Program-made: the position numbers and the translations under genes | Notes under the pieces: generated by a model | What the model saw: only the letters and a program-made list of their open reading frames with translations | Told to the model about the DNA's origin: nothing | Database searches by the model: none | Part shown: piece by piece, positions 53,506 to 63,430 of the stretch | Layout: each line of letters opens with the position of its first letter | Numbering within the stretch: position 1 is the stretch's first letter | NCBI RefSeq assembly: GCF_905120465.1 | Contig: NZ_CAJHOF010000001.1 | Location: 124,001-188,000 of the forward strand | From: Campylobacter majalis | Lineage (GTDB): Bacteria; Campylobacterota; Campylobacteria; Campylobacterales; Campylobacteraceae | Length of the DNA: 64,000 bases | Direction: 5' to 3'

Positions 53506-55257
53506 TTACTTTTCTTTTTCTCTTAATCTTAGTCCTAATTCACGAAGCTGCTCACTATTTGCCTCACTCGGTGCTTTTGTCATCGGACACTGAGCACGTT
53601 GCGTTTTAGGAAATGCTATAACATCACGAATGCTACTTGATTTAGTTGCCAACATAATAAGCCTATCAAACCCAATGGCAATACCGCCATGTGGTGGCGC
53701 ACCAAAACTAAGTGCGTCAAGTAAGAAACCAAATTTCTCTTTTTGCTCCTCTTCATCTATGCCAAGTAGCTTAAATACCTTTTGCTGGACGTCATTTTTG
53801 TGTATCCTAATACTTCCACCACCTAACTCAAAACCATTTAACACAACATCATGAGCTATAGAAAGTATATCCTCCATATTCTCAGCATCGATATTTTTTG
53901 GCATGGTGAAAGGATGGTGCATCGCTGAGTATGAGCCATCATCATTTTGCTCAAACATTGGAAAATCAAGCACCCATAAAAACTCCATCTTATTTGCATC
54001 AATGATGCCCATCTGCTCTGCTAGAAAAACCCTAAATCTTCCCATATAATCAAGCACGATTTTTTTACGTCCAGCACCAAAGAACACGACATCACCGACT
54101 TGTAGCTCACTTCTTTTAACTATCTCATCTAAATCATCTTGAGTGAAAAATTTACAAAGCGGACCTTTTAAACCGTCTTCTTTCATCTGAAAATATCCAA
54201 GTCCTTGAGCACCAAATTTACGCACAAATTCTTCAAATCTATTCATTTCGCGTTTGCTAAAAATATTATCTCCATTTGGCACTTTTAAAGCCTTAATGCG
54301 GTTGCGTTTTGGATCTTTTGCAATAGAGCTAAAAATTTCATTACTTGAACGCTCAAAAATATCAATCACATCTATAAGTTTTAGATCATATCTTAAATCA
54401 GGCTTATCAGAACCGTAAGTTTCCGTCGCCTCTTTATAGCTCATTCTGCGAAATGGAGTTGAGATATCATATCCACACGCTTTAAATATATCCTTTAGCA
54501 TACTTTCAGCCATATTTATGATGTCTTCTTGCTCTACAAAACTCATTTCAACGTCAATTTGTGTAAATTCTGGCTGCCTATCAGCTCTTAAATCTTCGTC
54601 TCTAAAGCACTTGGCTAACTGAAAATATCTATCAAAACCACTACACATTAAAAGCTGTTTAAATAGCTGTGGGCTTTGCGGAAGTGCATAAAATTGTCCT
54701 GGATAAACACGACTAGGCACTAGATAATCTCTTGCTCCTTCAGGTGTTGCACGAGTAAGCATAGGTGTTTCAAACTCAATAAATCCCATTTTATCTAAGC
54801 TGTTTCTAGCAGCTATAGCGGCGGCTGAGCGCATCTTAAAGATATTTTGCATTCGCTCATTTCTAAGATCTAAAAAGCGATATTTTAACCTAATATCTTC
54901 ATTTACACTCTCATCACCTATCATAAACGGCAATGCTTCACTTGCATTTTCAATAATCAACTCATCTACAACTATCTCGATCTCACCAGTTTTTAGACGC
55001 TGATTTATCAATCCTTCACCCCTAGCTCTAACCTTGCCTTTTGCTTTTAAAACATACTCATCACGCACTTTACTTGCTATTTCATGAGCCTTAACACTAT
55101 CGGCAGGGTCGCATACAAGCTGGACTAATCCGCTACGATCGCGAAGGTCAATAAATATAACACCACCATGATCCCTATAAGTATTTGTCCAACCGCACAG
55201 CAAGACCTCTTTGCCGATGTCGTCTTTGCTTAAATCGGTGCAATAGTGACTTCTCAT
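53506..55257 (-). CDS. aspS: Aspartyl-tRNA synthetase (probably aspartate/asparagine non-discriminating)
   Basis: Class II synthetase of 583 residues: N-terminal OB anticodon domain ([20 protein letters not shown]), motif 2 [20 protein letters not shown] and motif 3 [13 protein letters not shown], with the bacterial GAD insertion between. Campylobacterota generally make Asn-tRNA via GatCAB, so the enzyme probably charges both tRNA-Asp and tRNA-Asn; this is from general knowledge, not visible here. First gene of the aspS-adk-ppa string. Confidence 0.97.
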   Translation of the reverse strand: MRSHYCTDLSKDDIGKEVLLCGWTNTYRDHGGVIFIDLRDRSGLVQLVCDPADSVKAHEIASKVRDEYVLKAKGKVRARGEGLINQRLKTGEIEIVVDELIIENASEALPFMIGDESVNEDIRLKYRFLDLRNERMQNIFKMRSAAAIAARNSLDKMGFIEFETPMLTRATPEGARDYLVPSRVYPGQFYALPQSPQLFKQLLMCSGFDRYFQLAKCFRDEDLRADRQPEFTQIDVEMSFVEQEDIINMAESMLKDIFKACGYDISTPFRRMSYKEATETYGSDKPDLRYDLKLIDVIDIFERSSNEIFSSIAKDPKRNRIKALKVPNGDNIFSKREMNRFEEFVRKFGAQGLGYFQMKEDGLKGPLCKFFTQDDLDEIVKRSELQVGDVVFFGAGRKKIVLDYMGRFRVFLAEQMGIIDANKMEFLWVLDFPMFEQNDDGSYSAMHHPFTMPKNIDAENMEDILSIAHDVVLNGFELGGGSIRIHKNDVQQKVFKLLGIDEEEQKEKFGFLLDALSFGAPPHGGIAIGFDRLIMLATKSSSIRDVIAFPKTQRAQCPMTKAPSEANSEQLRELGLRLREKEK

Positions 55258-55344
55258 ACATAAATCCTTTTTATTGTTTAAAATTGCTAATTTTATTTAA
55301 TTTTGTATTAATAACTTCTTAGTAATAAATTGTTTATTTAATGT

Positions 55345-56220
55345 TTAAATAACATAATTGTTATCGTTTGTATCTACTCTAGTGTCTATATCCTTTAGCT
55401 GAGAATATTTTTGCACTATAGTTGGAGTATCATCAAGGCTAATCATAAAGCTATAAGAGTATGAAAAAACAGCGTATATATGCCCTGCATCAATCTCGCC
55501 TAAACACAGCGAAACAATAGCCACACTAAATATAAAAAATGCAAAAATTCCATGTATAAAATAGCCAAATGCTTCTTTGTTTGATATGCTTATTCTAAGC
55601 AATGACGTAAAAGCATAGTGTCTTGCTATTTGATATTCGCTTGAAGCGGTTATAACATCAACATCACGCTCCATGCGACTATTTAGTCTATTAAAAAGCC
55701 CTTCATTAATTTTGCTAAATTTTTTAATATTTGCAAAGACAATCACTAGCACCAAAACGCAAGTAAGACCCACATAAAATTCCAACACAAGCAACATAAA
55801 ACAAGCACCAATTATAGAAATAACAGAAGTAAAAAACATCGGCAAATGCTCTTCAAAAAATTTTATAAATTCTCTTGAAAGTGCAACATGGGCTGTCGTA
55901 GTAGATGCATCAAAATTATCCGTATTTCGTTGATTTGTTATGACTTTTGTAACAAGCGATGTATAAATTTTAGTAAATACCATAGTATCAATCATGCGTC
56001 TTAATGCCCCTACTCCCCAAAATACAAATGCCATGATCGCATAAATCATGGCAGATTTTATATCGCCTTGCATGATTTTATTTATGGCAAATCCAGCTAT
56101 TAAAGGATAAGCAAGAATTAGTAAATTTTCAAGCAAAACAAGTCCAAAAGTAATGATAAGCTTTTTGTAATTTTGCTTTGCCATGGTTTTTAGTGTATTA
56201 AAAGCTGATTTTGTATGCAT
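55345..56220 (-). CDS. ABC-exporter-type membrane domain protein without ATPase
   Basis: Membrane protein of 291 residues with six predicted helices (about 20-40, 55-75, 130-150, 155-172, 235-255, 262-280), the layout of the transmembrane half of an ABC exporter. No Walker A or signature motif follows: the frame ends at DTRVDTNDNNYVI. No nucleotide-binding partner gene is adjacent. It could pair with a distant ATPase or be a stand-alone relative; substrate unknown. Confidence 0.75.
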   Translation of the reverse strand: MHTKSAFNTLKTMAKQNYKKLIITFGLVLLENLLILAYPLIAGFAINKIMQGDIKSAMIYAIMAFVFWGVGALRRMIDTMVFTKIYTSLVTKVITNQRNTDNFDASTTTAHVALSREFIKFFEEHLPMFFTSVISIIGACFMLLVLEFYVGLTCVLVLVIVFANIKKFSKINEGLFNRLNSRMERDVDVITASSEYQIARHYAFTSLLRISISNKEAFGYFIHGIFAFFIFSVAIVSLCLGEIDAGHIYAVFSYSYSFMISLDDTPTIVQKYSQLKDIDTRVDTNDNNYVI

Positions 56221-56231
56221 GATACAGTGTG

Positions 56232-56255
56232 TCTCATAGGTAAAAACCTATGAGA
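56232..56255 (-). terminator. Hairpin after aqpZ
   Basis: Perfect 9-bp repeat TCTCATAGG / CCTATGAGA with a 6-nt loop between aqpZ and the ABC-like gene; AT-rich on both sides. Confidence 0.6.
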
Positions 56256-56265
56256 TTAAAAAACA

Positions 56266-56958
56266 TTATTTTTTACATTCGCAAGATATAAATTTATATG
56301 CCAATGCACCTATTATTGCACCTATTATTGGTGCTACCCAAAACAGCCAAAGTTGCTCTATCGCCCAACTACCTTGAAACAATGCTACACCAGTTGAACG
56401 AGCTGGATTAACTGATGTGTTTGTTACCGGAATCGAGATTAGGTGAATTAACGTTAAGGCTAAACCAATAGCAATCGGTGCAAATCCAGATGGAGCCCTT
56501 TGGTCAGTTGAGCCAAGTATAATAATTAGAAAAAATGCAGTTAGCACAATCTCAATAACCAAAGCCGAAAGCATAGAGTAACCACCTGGTGAATGCTTGG
56601 CGTATCCATTTGAAGCAAATCCAGCAGTCGCATCAAAGATATCATTTCCAGAAGCAATAACATAAAGCACAGCAGCAGCAAGTATAGCACCAACTACCTG
56701 AGCTATAATATACGGAACTAAATCTTTGCCAGAAAATCTACCGCCAACAAACAAACCAATTGAAACGGCTGGATTAAAATGCCCACCCGAAATGTGTCCC
56801 ACAGCATATGCCATAGTTAAAACCGTAAGACCAAAAGCCAATGAAACACCAACAAATCCAATGCCAAGCTCTGGATATGCTGCTGCTAAAACAGCACTTC
56901 CACAACCACCAAAAACTAGCCAAAATGTTCCAAAGCACTCTGCTAAATATTTTTTCAT
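56266..56958 (-). CDS. aqpZ: Aquaporin Z
   Basis: Water channel of 230 residues, six membrane helices and two NPA half-helices: [11 protein letters not shown] and [11 protein letters not shown]. Selectivity-filter residues of the water-specific type appear (Phe in LAFGLTV, His in LTLIHLIS, Arg after the second NPA). Start MKKYLAE with AAGGAGATA upstream. Monocistronic by its hairpin. Confidence 0.93.
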   Translation of the reverse strand: MKKYLAECFGTFWLVFGGCGSAVLAAAYPELGIGFVGVSLAFGLTVLTMAYAVGHISGGHFNPAVSIGLFVGGRFSGKDLVPYIIAQVVGAILAAAVLYVIASGNDIFDATAGFASNGYAKHSPGGYSMLSALVIEIVLTAFFLIIILGSTDQRAPSGFAPIAIGLALTLIHLISIPVTNTSVNPARSTGVALFQGSWAIEQLWLFWVAPIIGAIIGALAYKFISCECKK

Positions 56959-57133
56959 ATTATCTCCTTATAAAAAATGTGGGATTTTAGCACAAAATAG
57001 TAAATGAATAAAAAAATTAAAATTTCACAATACAAAATAAAAACACCTAAAAACAAACTTATAGCCTAATGCAATGAAATTTTAGATATTTAAATTATAA
57101 GTGGATTTATTGCGATAAAAGTAGCAAAATAAG

Positions 57134-57160
57134 GGCTAAAATTTAAGATAAATTTTAGCC
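57134..57160 (-). terminator. Hairpin terminator of prs
   Basis: Perfect 12-bp inverted repeat GGCTAAAATTTA / TAAATTTTAGCC with a 3-nt loop, 9 nt beyond the prs stop, followed by CTTATTTTG. Confidence 0.7.
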
Positions 57161-57169
57161 GCAATATTA

Positions 57170-58099
57170 CTAAAATAGAGAATTTACACTTTCATTATGA
57201 TATATTCGCCTAATAGTTTCGCCAAAAAGTGGTGCAACGCTTAAAACTTTAATACACTCAAGCTCTTGCTTAAGAGGAATAGTATCAGTAACTACTAATT
57301 CATCTAAATAACCCATGTGTAAATTTTCATATGCCGCACCACTAAGCACTGGATGAGTACAAAATGCCATAACACTAGTAGCACCCTTTTCCTTGAATGT
57401 CTTAGCAGCTTTTACTATCGTTCCTGCTGTATCTATCATGTCATCTACAAGTATTACGTCTTTGCCATTTACATCACCAATAACATTCATAACTTCGCTC
57501 TCATTTGCTTTTTCTCTACGCTTATCAACAATAACCATATCAAGTCCAAGATTTTTTGCTAACGCTCTAGCTCTAGCCACACCGCCAACATCTGGACTAG
57601 CCACTATCGGATTTGGTAGATGCTTTGCTTTAACATAATCAGTAAATACAATGCTTCCGTATAAGTTATCAACTGGAATATCAAAAAAACCCTGAATTTG
57701 TCCCGCATGTAAATCCATAGTTACAACACGATCAATACCAGCAGTCTGCATCATATTTGCCACTAATTTCGCCGTTATTGGCACACGTGGAGCAGCTTTT
57801 CTGTCTTGTCTAGCATAACCAAAATACGGCACAACAGCGGTAATAGAGCTAGCTGAACTTCTCTTTAAAGCATCAGTTAAAATAAGCAATTCCATCAAAT
57901 TATGATTTGCTGGAGCACAAGTTGGCTGCACGACAAATACATCCTTGCCACGCACACTCTCGCCTACTTGCACACTTATCTCGCCATCGCTAAATGACTT
58001 AATACTAGCCTCACTAATTGGCAACGATAAATACTGTGATACTCTCTTAGCAAAATCAACATTTGCCGTTCCTGAAAAAACTTTATAACCTCTCATCAC
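57170..58099 (-). CDS. prs: Ribose-phosphate pyrophosphokinase
   Basis: Makes PRPP from ribose 5-phosphate and ATP for nucleotide, His and Trp synthesis; 309 residues. Signature PYFGYARQDRKAAPR, VVTMDLHAGQIQGFFDIPVD and the PRPP loop VILVDDMIDTAGTIVKAA. GTG/ATG region: the frame starts MMRGYKVFSG, with AAAGGGG just upstream. Single gene with own terminator. Confidence 0.97.
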   Translation of the reverse strand: MMRGYKVFSGTANVDFAKRVSQYLSLPISEASIKSFSDGEISVQVGESVRGKDVFVVQPTCAPANHNLMELLILTDALKRSSASSITAVVPYFGYARQDRKAAPRVPITAKLVANMMQTAGIDRVVTMDLHAGQIQGFFDIPVDNLYGSIVFTDYVKAKHLPNPIVASPDVGGVARARALAKNLGLDMVIVDKRREKANESEVMNVIGDVNGKDVILVDDMIDTAGTIVKAAKTFKEKGATSVMAFCTHPVLSGAAYENLHMGYLDELVVTDTIPLKQELECIKVLSVAPLFGETIRRIYHNESVNSLF

Positions 58100-58288
58100 A
58101 AACCCCTTTAATATAAATAATAATTCTAACTAAAAATTGTAAATTTTGTCTTTAATTTAAATTTGAGTAAATTAATTTAATTTTTAATTTTATATTGCAT
58201 TTTACAATCTCTTAAAAATCACAACTTTTGATAACAAAATCGTATTAACAATCTTATAAAAGTGATAATTTTATTATCTTTGTTAATA

Positions 58289-59266
58289 TTAAAAAAGAGA
58301 TAGCGTCTGCTTTTCTTCGCTTAATATCTCTAAAAGCTCTTGTTTTTTACAAAAAATAAGCACGTATCTAAAATTTTTATACTCTTTAACATCTCTTAAG
58401 TCATCAATTTTAATTGCATTTTCACACTCAAACCAAGACATTTTTGGCACTAAAATTTTAACCTCATCACCAAATTTATTGTATAAATAATTTGCTTCAA
58501 TCTTAAAAAGCTCCTCGTCACTTTCGCAAATTACAGCTCTAAAGCTTGAGCCAAAGCTGACAGGAGCAAAATTTTTATCTATAAAAATCGGCTCAAAATG
58601 CCCTAAATTTTTAATCTCGCCTATTTTATACTCAATTTTGTTTGAGTTTAAAAATTTAACAAGTCCTGCAAAACTAGGTAAAAATACACCAGCAACACCA
58701 AGCCCCTGATAATACATATCATCAATTATGACATTTGTAAAAAATATCGAACCACTATTTAAACTGTAAATTTTAACATCAGCAAATACATGCTCATAAA
58801 GCGGATTAAGCTGTTGCAAAATCCTAATATCAGCACCAAAAAACATCGCACCAAAAGCTGCATTTTCTATGCTTTTAAAAAGTGTTGCTAAATCTTTTGA
58901 GATAAAATTTACATTTTTTGCATGTATTTTACTTAAAATTTGCATCTGAACTGCATTTACACAGTAAAATTTCAGTGCCTTTTGTGAAGCAAAATACCGC
59001 ATAAGTCTAATTAATGCAGTGTTGATATTTTCAACCCTAATATACGCTACTTCACTATCATTTATGATTATTTTTTCGCTAGTTATTATTGCATATGCAC
59101 CATTTTTTATTGCTAACTCAATCTCGCTTTCATCAGCCATCAAGCATATATAAGCATGGGTTCGTTTTACATTTTTGGCTTCAAAACTATACCCACCAAT
59201 ATGCGTGATACTCACATGATTTTCAAAAACCCCTTTTATTAGACTGGCTAAATTTTCTACTCGCAT
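58289..59266 (-). CDS. Conserved Campylobacter protein with MurF-N-terminus-like domain
   Basis: Protein of 325 residues next to metG, as Cj0837c in C. jejuni from memory. The first about 90 residues (SFEAKNVKRTHAYICLMADE; IELAIKNGAYAIITSEK) resemble the UDP-binding first domain of MurE/MurF ligases. The rest shows no ATP-binding GKT or other Mur core motifs, so it is not a ligase. Function unknown, possibly binding a UDP-MurNAc-peptide-like ligand. Starts directly at the metG stop (no spacer). Confidence 0.7.
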   Translation of the reverse strand: MRVENLASLIKGVFENHVSITHIGGYSFEAKNVKRTHAYICLMADESEIELAIKNGAYAIITSEKIIINDSEVAYIRVENINTALIRLMRYFASQKALKFYCVNAVQMQILSKIHAKNVNFISKDLATLFKSIENAAFGAMFFGADIRILQQLNPLYEHVFADVKIYSLNSGSIFFTNVIIDDMYYQGLGVAGVFLPSFAGLVKFLNSNKIEYKIGEIKNLGHFEPIFIDKNFAPVSFGSSFRAVICESDEELFKIEANYLYNKFGDEVKILVPKMSWFECENAIKIDDLRDVKEYKNFRYVLIFCKKQELLEILSEEKQTLSLF

Positions 59267-61165
59267 TTAGCCTACAATTGAGCCATTTTTAACTTTGGCA
59301 TGTGTGCCAAGTAGTGTAAGCGAACCGTCCTCTGCCGATAAGATCATGCCTTGAGATACGTATTTTTTCATCATCGTTCGCTCTTTTAAATTTGATAACA
59401 CACAAACTTGCTTACCAATCAAATCGCTAGGATTGTAAAATTTCGCTATTCCAGATAAGATCTGACGTGGTTTGTCTTCGCCTAAATCTATTTTAAATTT
59501 CAACAACTTGTCGCTTCCTTCAACTCTTTCGCACTCTAAAACTTCGCCTACTTTAATAATAATTTTTGCAAAATCATCTATCGTGATTATGTCATCCTTG
59601 CTCTGTTTAATCTCTTGTTTTGGCATCTCTTGATCCTTTTGAGGCTCATCTTCTACACGTGGAAATAGTGGCTGGGTTGGTTTTGCAACAAAGTCTAAAA
59701 GCTCATCATTTAATAAAATTTTTACATACATCTCATTTGATATTTCAAAACTTAGAGCATTTGCTATCTTATCGCACGTTTTTGGCATGGCTGGACTTAG
59801 CAAAACGGCTATTTTAGCTAATAAATTTGCACAAAGCGAAACAAGAGCATTTGCTTCATCTGCTTTGTTATTTTTCATCATCGTCCATGGCTCATACTTT
59901 GCTATTACGCCATTTGCTAAAGCTACAATTTTCCAAATCTCTTCTAAGTAACGATTTGGCATGATATTTTCCAAGCTAGATATTGCACTTTTAATATACT
60001 CTTTTGCCTCGTCTAATTCGCTTTGATAAAATTTAGCTGTATTATTTTTATCTATTTTATACTCACTATATTTTCCACTCATTCCTATAATGCGATTTAG
60101 CAAATTTCCAAGCCCATTTCCAAGCTCAGAGTTTATACGCTCTATTAAGGCCTTTTTACTATAATCACCATCTTGTCCGAATGGAACTTCGCGAAGCAAA
60201 AAGTATCTAAAATTTTCAAGCCCATACACATCAGCAACCTCTTTTGGATTTATGACATTGCCCTTGCTTTTGCTCATTTTTTCGCCATCTTTAGTCCACC
60301 AGCCGTGTGCTGCGACGCATTTTGGCAATGGCAAATCCAAACTAAGCAAAAATGCTGGCCAATAAATCGCATGAAATCTTAATATATCCTTGCCAACAAG
60401 ATGTGTAGTATCGTCCCAATACGCCATTTTCTCATCGCCAAGCGTGTATCCTAAAGTAGTTAAATAATTTACAAGTGCATCAAGCCAAACATACATCACG
60501 TGCTTTGCATCATTTAAATCATCTGGAAGCTTTACGCCCCAATCAAAACTCGTGCGAGTAATAGATAAATCCTTTAATCCACCCTTAACAAAACTTATAA
60601 CTTCATTTTTTTTGCCCTTTGGAAGCACTGAAGTATCGCTTGTTTCATACCATTTTAATAGCTCGTCTTCATATTTACTTAGCTTAAAAAAGTAGCTCTC
60701 TTCTTTGACAACGCTTGTTTTTCGTCCGCAATCAGGACAGCAATTATCATCTAAAAGCTGAGTTTGAGTAAAAAATGTCTCACAACTAACACAATAAAAC
60801 CCCTCATATTCACCCTTGTAAATATCGCCTTTTTCATACATTTTCATAAAAGCATTTTGAACAGTTTTTTTATGATTTTCATCAGTTGTGCGGATAAAAT
60901 AGTCATAACTTATATCAAAATCATCCCAAAGAGCTTTAAATTTACTCGAAATTTCATCAGCATATTCTTGTGGTGTTTTATTGCGTTGTTTAGCGGCTTG
61001 CTCAATCTTTTGCCCATGTTCATCAGTTCCAGTCATAAAAAACGTATCAAAGCCTTGCAAACGTCTAAATCTAGCCAAAGTATCAGCTATGATAGTCGTG
61101 TATGCGTGTCCGATATGGGGCACATCATTGACATAATAAATCGGTGTAGTTATATATTTTTTCAT
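59267..61165 (-). CDS. metG: Methionyl-tRNA synthetase
   Basis: Class I synthetase of 632 residues. HIGH motif in NDVPHIGHAYTTI, zinc knuckle region CVSCETFF and CCPDCGRK, and KMSKS in DGEKMSKSKGN. The C-terminal about 100 residues are an EMAPII/Arc1-like tRNA-binding domain (FAKIIIKVGEVLECERVEGS). Downstream of a small Cys-protein gene, with fbp and mobB beyond, all minus strand. Confidence 0.97.
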   Translation of the reverse strand: MKKYITTPIYYVNDVPHIGHAYTTIIADTLARFRRLQGFDTFFMTGTDEHGQKIEQAAKQRNKTPQEYADEISSKFKALWDDFDISYDYFIRTTDENHKKTVQNAFMKMYEKGDIYKGEYEGFYCVSCETFFTQTQLLDDNCCPDCGRKTSVVKEESYFFKLSKYEDELLKWYETSDTSVLPKGKKNEVISFVKGGLKDLSITRTSFDWGVKLPDDLNDAKHVMYVWLDALVNYLTTLGYTLGDEKMAYWDDTTHLVGKDILRFHAIYWPAFLLSLDLPLPKCVAAHGWWTKDGEKMSKSKGNVINPKEVADVYGLENFRYFLLREVPFGQDGDYSKKALIERINSELGNGLGNLLNRIIGMSGKYSEYKIDKNNTAKFYQSELDEAKEYIKSAISSLENIMPNRYLEEIWKIVALANGVIAKYEPWTMMKNNKADEANALVSLCANLLAKIAVLLSPAMPKTCDKIANALSFEISNEMYVKILLNDELLDFVAKPTQPLFPRVEDEPQKDQEMPKQEIKQSKDDIITIDDFAKIIIKVGEVLECERVEGSDKLLKFKIDLGEDKPRQILSGIAKFYNPSDLIGKQVCVLSNLKERTMMKKYVSQGMILSAEDGSLTLLGTHAKVKNGSIVG

Positions 61166-61184
61166 AATTATTCCTTATTAAATT

Positions 61185-61385
61185 TTAAAACTCAAATCCA
61201 CCACCAGCACCCTTTGACATAGAGTTATACGCACTATCGACATATCTTTTTCTTGTTTCACACTCAAAAAGCATATCACAATCAAAGCAACTCTTTAAAT
61301 TTTTGCTCTCTTGGCACTGCTGAAGCGTTTTTTTGTCTTCTTCAAGCTTTAACTCAAAGCTATCTTTTTGTATATTTTCAGACAT
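61185..61385 (-). CDS. Small cysteine-containing protein between fbp and metG
   Basis: Protein of 66 residues from ATG 61385 (GTG at 61394 is also possible); overlaps the fbp stop by 8 nt. Contains [20 protein letters not shown] with a CX2C and further cysteines, hinting at a metal or redox site, and ends KGAGGGFEF. An equivalent short gene sits at this place in C. jejuni (Cj0839c) from memory. Function unknown. Confidence 0.75.
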   Translation of the reverse strand: MSENIQKDSFELKLEEDKKTLQQCQESKNLKSCFDCDMLFECETRKRYVDSAYNSMSKGAGGGFEF

Positions 61386-62229
61386 TATATGCACTTTTTA
61401 ATCTATCAATTTCATATCTTGAGCCAAAAAAACAAGGTGTAGTTTGGTGTGTTTTTTCAACCTTTATGCTAAGAAGCGAGTTTGAAACTCCATCAGTTGT
61501 CGCACCACCAGCATTTTCATAGATAAATGCAAATGGAAGCACTTCAAAAAGCACTCTAAGTTTGCCATTTACACAATCACTAGTCGCCGGATAGCTAAAC
61601 AATCCACCACCTTTAAGTAAAATTTGATGCAAGTCAGCAACCATAGCACCAGAGTATCTAAGCCTATAGCCTTCATCAAAAAGCGATTTTATAAAACTAG
61701 CATGAGTTTTACTCCACCCTTTTTGCGTTGCACCACTCGCATTTAATTTACCTTTTTCAGCCATCTTTAGCTCTTTGATTTTGGCAAATTTATCACCCAT
61801 ATCTAGCCTGTATAGACATGGTGCTTGATTGTTTTCCTCACAAATTACAAGTTCAAGCCTAGGACCATAAACGCTATATGCTGCTGCAACTAAACACTCA
61901 GGTTTTAGCTCGTTTTCATATATGCCAAATATCGAGCCAACGGCAAAATTTACATCAACTAAGCTTGAGCCATCAAGTGGATCGTATGCAATTATAAATT
62001 TTGCATTTTCGTTTAACATCAAAACTTCATCTTTTTCTTCGCTCACAAGTGCTTTTATGCTAGCTATTTTACTAAACTCAGTGGTTATTATCTCATCACT
62101 TAAAACATCAAGCTTAAGCTGATTATCGCCTGTGGCATTTTGGTTTTGACTATATCCTAAATCAGCGTATTTTATCGTTTGAGAAATTTTTATCGAAACG
62201 TTTTTTATAGCATCCAAAATTTCATTCAT
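61378..62229 (-). CDS. fbp: Fructose-1,6-bisphosphatase class I
   Basis: Gluconeogenic phosphatase of 283 residues, cytoplasmic. Metal-binding EEKDEVL, and [12 protein letters not shown] with the catalytic Asp-Pro-x-Asp-Gly-Ser core, plus [14 protein letters not shown] substrate region. Campylobacter lacks a usable glycolysis in most species but keeps gluconeogenesis, consistent with this gene. Confidence 0.95.
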   Translation of the reverse strand: MNEILDAIKNVSIKISQTIKYADLGYSQNQNATGDNQLKLDVLSDEIITTEFSKIASIKALVSEEKDEVLMLNENAKFIIAYDPLDGSSLVDVNFAVGSIFGIYENELKPECLVAAAYSVYGPRLELVICEENNQAPCLYRLDMGDKFAKIKELKMAEKGKLNASGATQKGWSKTHASFIKSLFDEGYRLRYSGAMVADLHQILLKGGGLFSYPATSDCVNGKLRVLFEVLPFAFIYENAGGATTDGVSNSLLSIKVEKTHQTTPCFFGSRYEIDRLKSAYNV

Positions 62230-62328
62230 CTCTTACCCTTTTGTTATAACATCTGCAAATTTTATCAAACTATCGTAATAAAAACATAAATTACAAAATA
62301 TATAATTTGGTTAAAATTTTATAGCAAA

Positions 62329-62808
62329 TCACACGACTTTTGCATTTTGTAAAATCCACTCACAAACACTCTTTACATCATCTACTTTTAGGCTAACAAT
62401 TCCATCATAAGCCTGTCCATCAGGTGTTGCAATAGCATTTGAGAATGGCAAATAACTCTCATCAATCTTGTCTCTAAACAGGCTAATGCGTGGCAAATCA
62501 AGCGTTTTTAATCCTTCAACCAAAAGAAAATCAAAATCTCCAAGCATCCTAATAACCTCATCTAAACTCGATTGAGATTTAGAAAAATATGTCGTTTTGG
62601 TAGGGCTTAACACAACTACATCAGCTCCAGCTTCGCTAAATTTAAAACTATCCTTGCCCTCAACGTCAAATTTAGCCTTATTTGCCGGATCGTGTTTAAT
62701 AACTACGACCTTAAAACCATCATTTATAAATTTCTGTGCCACTTTTAATATAAGTGTTGTTTTACCACTATTTGATGGACCAGAAAATGCAACAGCAAGC
62801 CTTCTCAT
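62329..62808 (-). CDS. mobB: Molybdopterin-guanine dinucleotide biosynthesis protein MobB
   Basis: GTP-binding adaptor of 159 residues in Moco/MGD biosynthesis. Walker A AFSGPSNSGKTTL at the N-terminus, VVVIKHDPANKAKFD and the typical EGKDSFKFSEAGADVVV. It would support the molybdoenzyme encoded at 19-24 kb. Located between fbp and the divergent lipoprotein gene. Confidence 0.92.
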   Translation of the reverse strand: MRRLAVAFSGPSNSGKTTLILKVAQKFINDGFKVVVIKHDPANKAKFDVEGKDSFKFSEAGADVVVLSPTKTTYFSKSQSSLDEVIRMLGDFDFLLVEGLKTLDLPRISLFRDKIDESYLPFSNAIATPDGQAYDGIVSLKVDDVKSVCEWILQNAKVV

Positions 62809-62905
62809 AAAAACCTTTTTAAAAAAATAGCCTAGATTATATCCAAAAATGTCTTAAACATAAGGTGAAATTTGATAAAATCACATCTAAATTTAAAGGA
62901 AGAAA

Positions 62906-63388
62906 ATGAGAAAATTTATGCTAGTAGTAATGCTTGGCTTATTTGGCGGATGTGCTACAAAAACATACAATCATGAACCAATTAAGAATGAAATACTAGC
63001 CTATACAAAAAAGGCAGAAATCATCATAAATAATAATGAAAGAGTGCTAATAATAGCTACTTACATAAATCCAATATCAAAAGAAAAAAATACCGAAAAT
63101 GAAAATTTCATCATATCTATTAGTCCAGAAAGTGCCGAAATTTCAAGCATAAATTTAAATAAAGATTTAAATTCTACACTAAGCATCATCAATGAAAACG
63201 ATAGAATTTTACAAGAATTAGGATTTACATTACCATGGGCAAAACACTATAAAATTTCAGCTGCATCAATCAAAGATGAAAAAGTGTTAAATTTAGACAT
63301 AGCTGTTAAAATTTGCGAAACGTGTAGCACACATAATGCACAAATAAGTATTCAAAAAATATCAAAATCGCTTTATTGGAATCCATAA
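62906..63388 (+). CDS. Conserved Campylobacter lipoprotein
   Basis: Lipoprotein of 160 residues: signal MRKFMLVVMLGLF, lipobox GGCAT (Cys16). Mature part Lys/Asn/Ile-rich without a known fold; a CETCSTHN segment lies near the C-terminus. The place (between mobB and slt, plus strand) matches the C. jejuni order I recall (Cj0842). AAAGGAAG precedes the ATG. Function unknown. Confidence 0.8.
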   Translation: MRKFMLVVMLGLFGGCATKTYNHEPIKNEILAYTKKAEIIINNNERVLIIATYINPISKEKNTENENFIISISPESAEISSINLNKDLNSTLSIINENDRILQELGFTLPWAKHYKISAASIKDEKVLNLDIAVKICETCSTHNAQISIQKISKSLYWNP

Positions 63389-63397
63389 AATAAGCCC

Positions 63398-63430
63398 AAC
63401 CAAAGCATTTTAAAGTAAAAAGCTTTGGTT
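63398..63430. terminator. Bidirectional hairpin between the lipoprotein and slt genes
   Basis: Perfect 9-bp repeat AACCAAAGC / GCTTTGGTT, 15-nt loop, followed by ATTTTC. It overlaps the slt stop codon by 2 nt and can serve the plus-strand lipoprotein gene. Confidence 0.55.
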
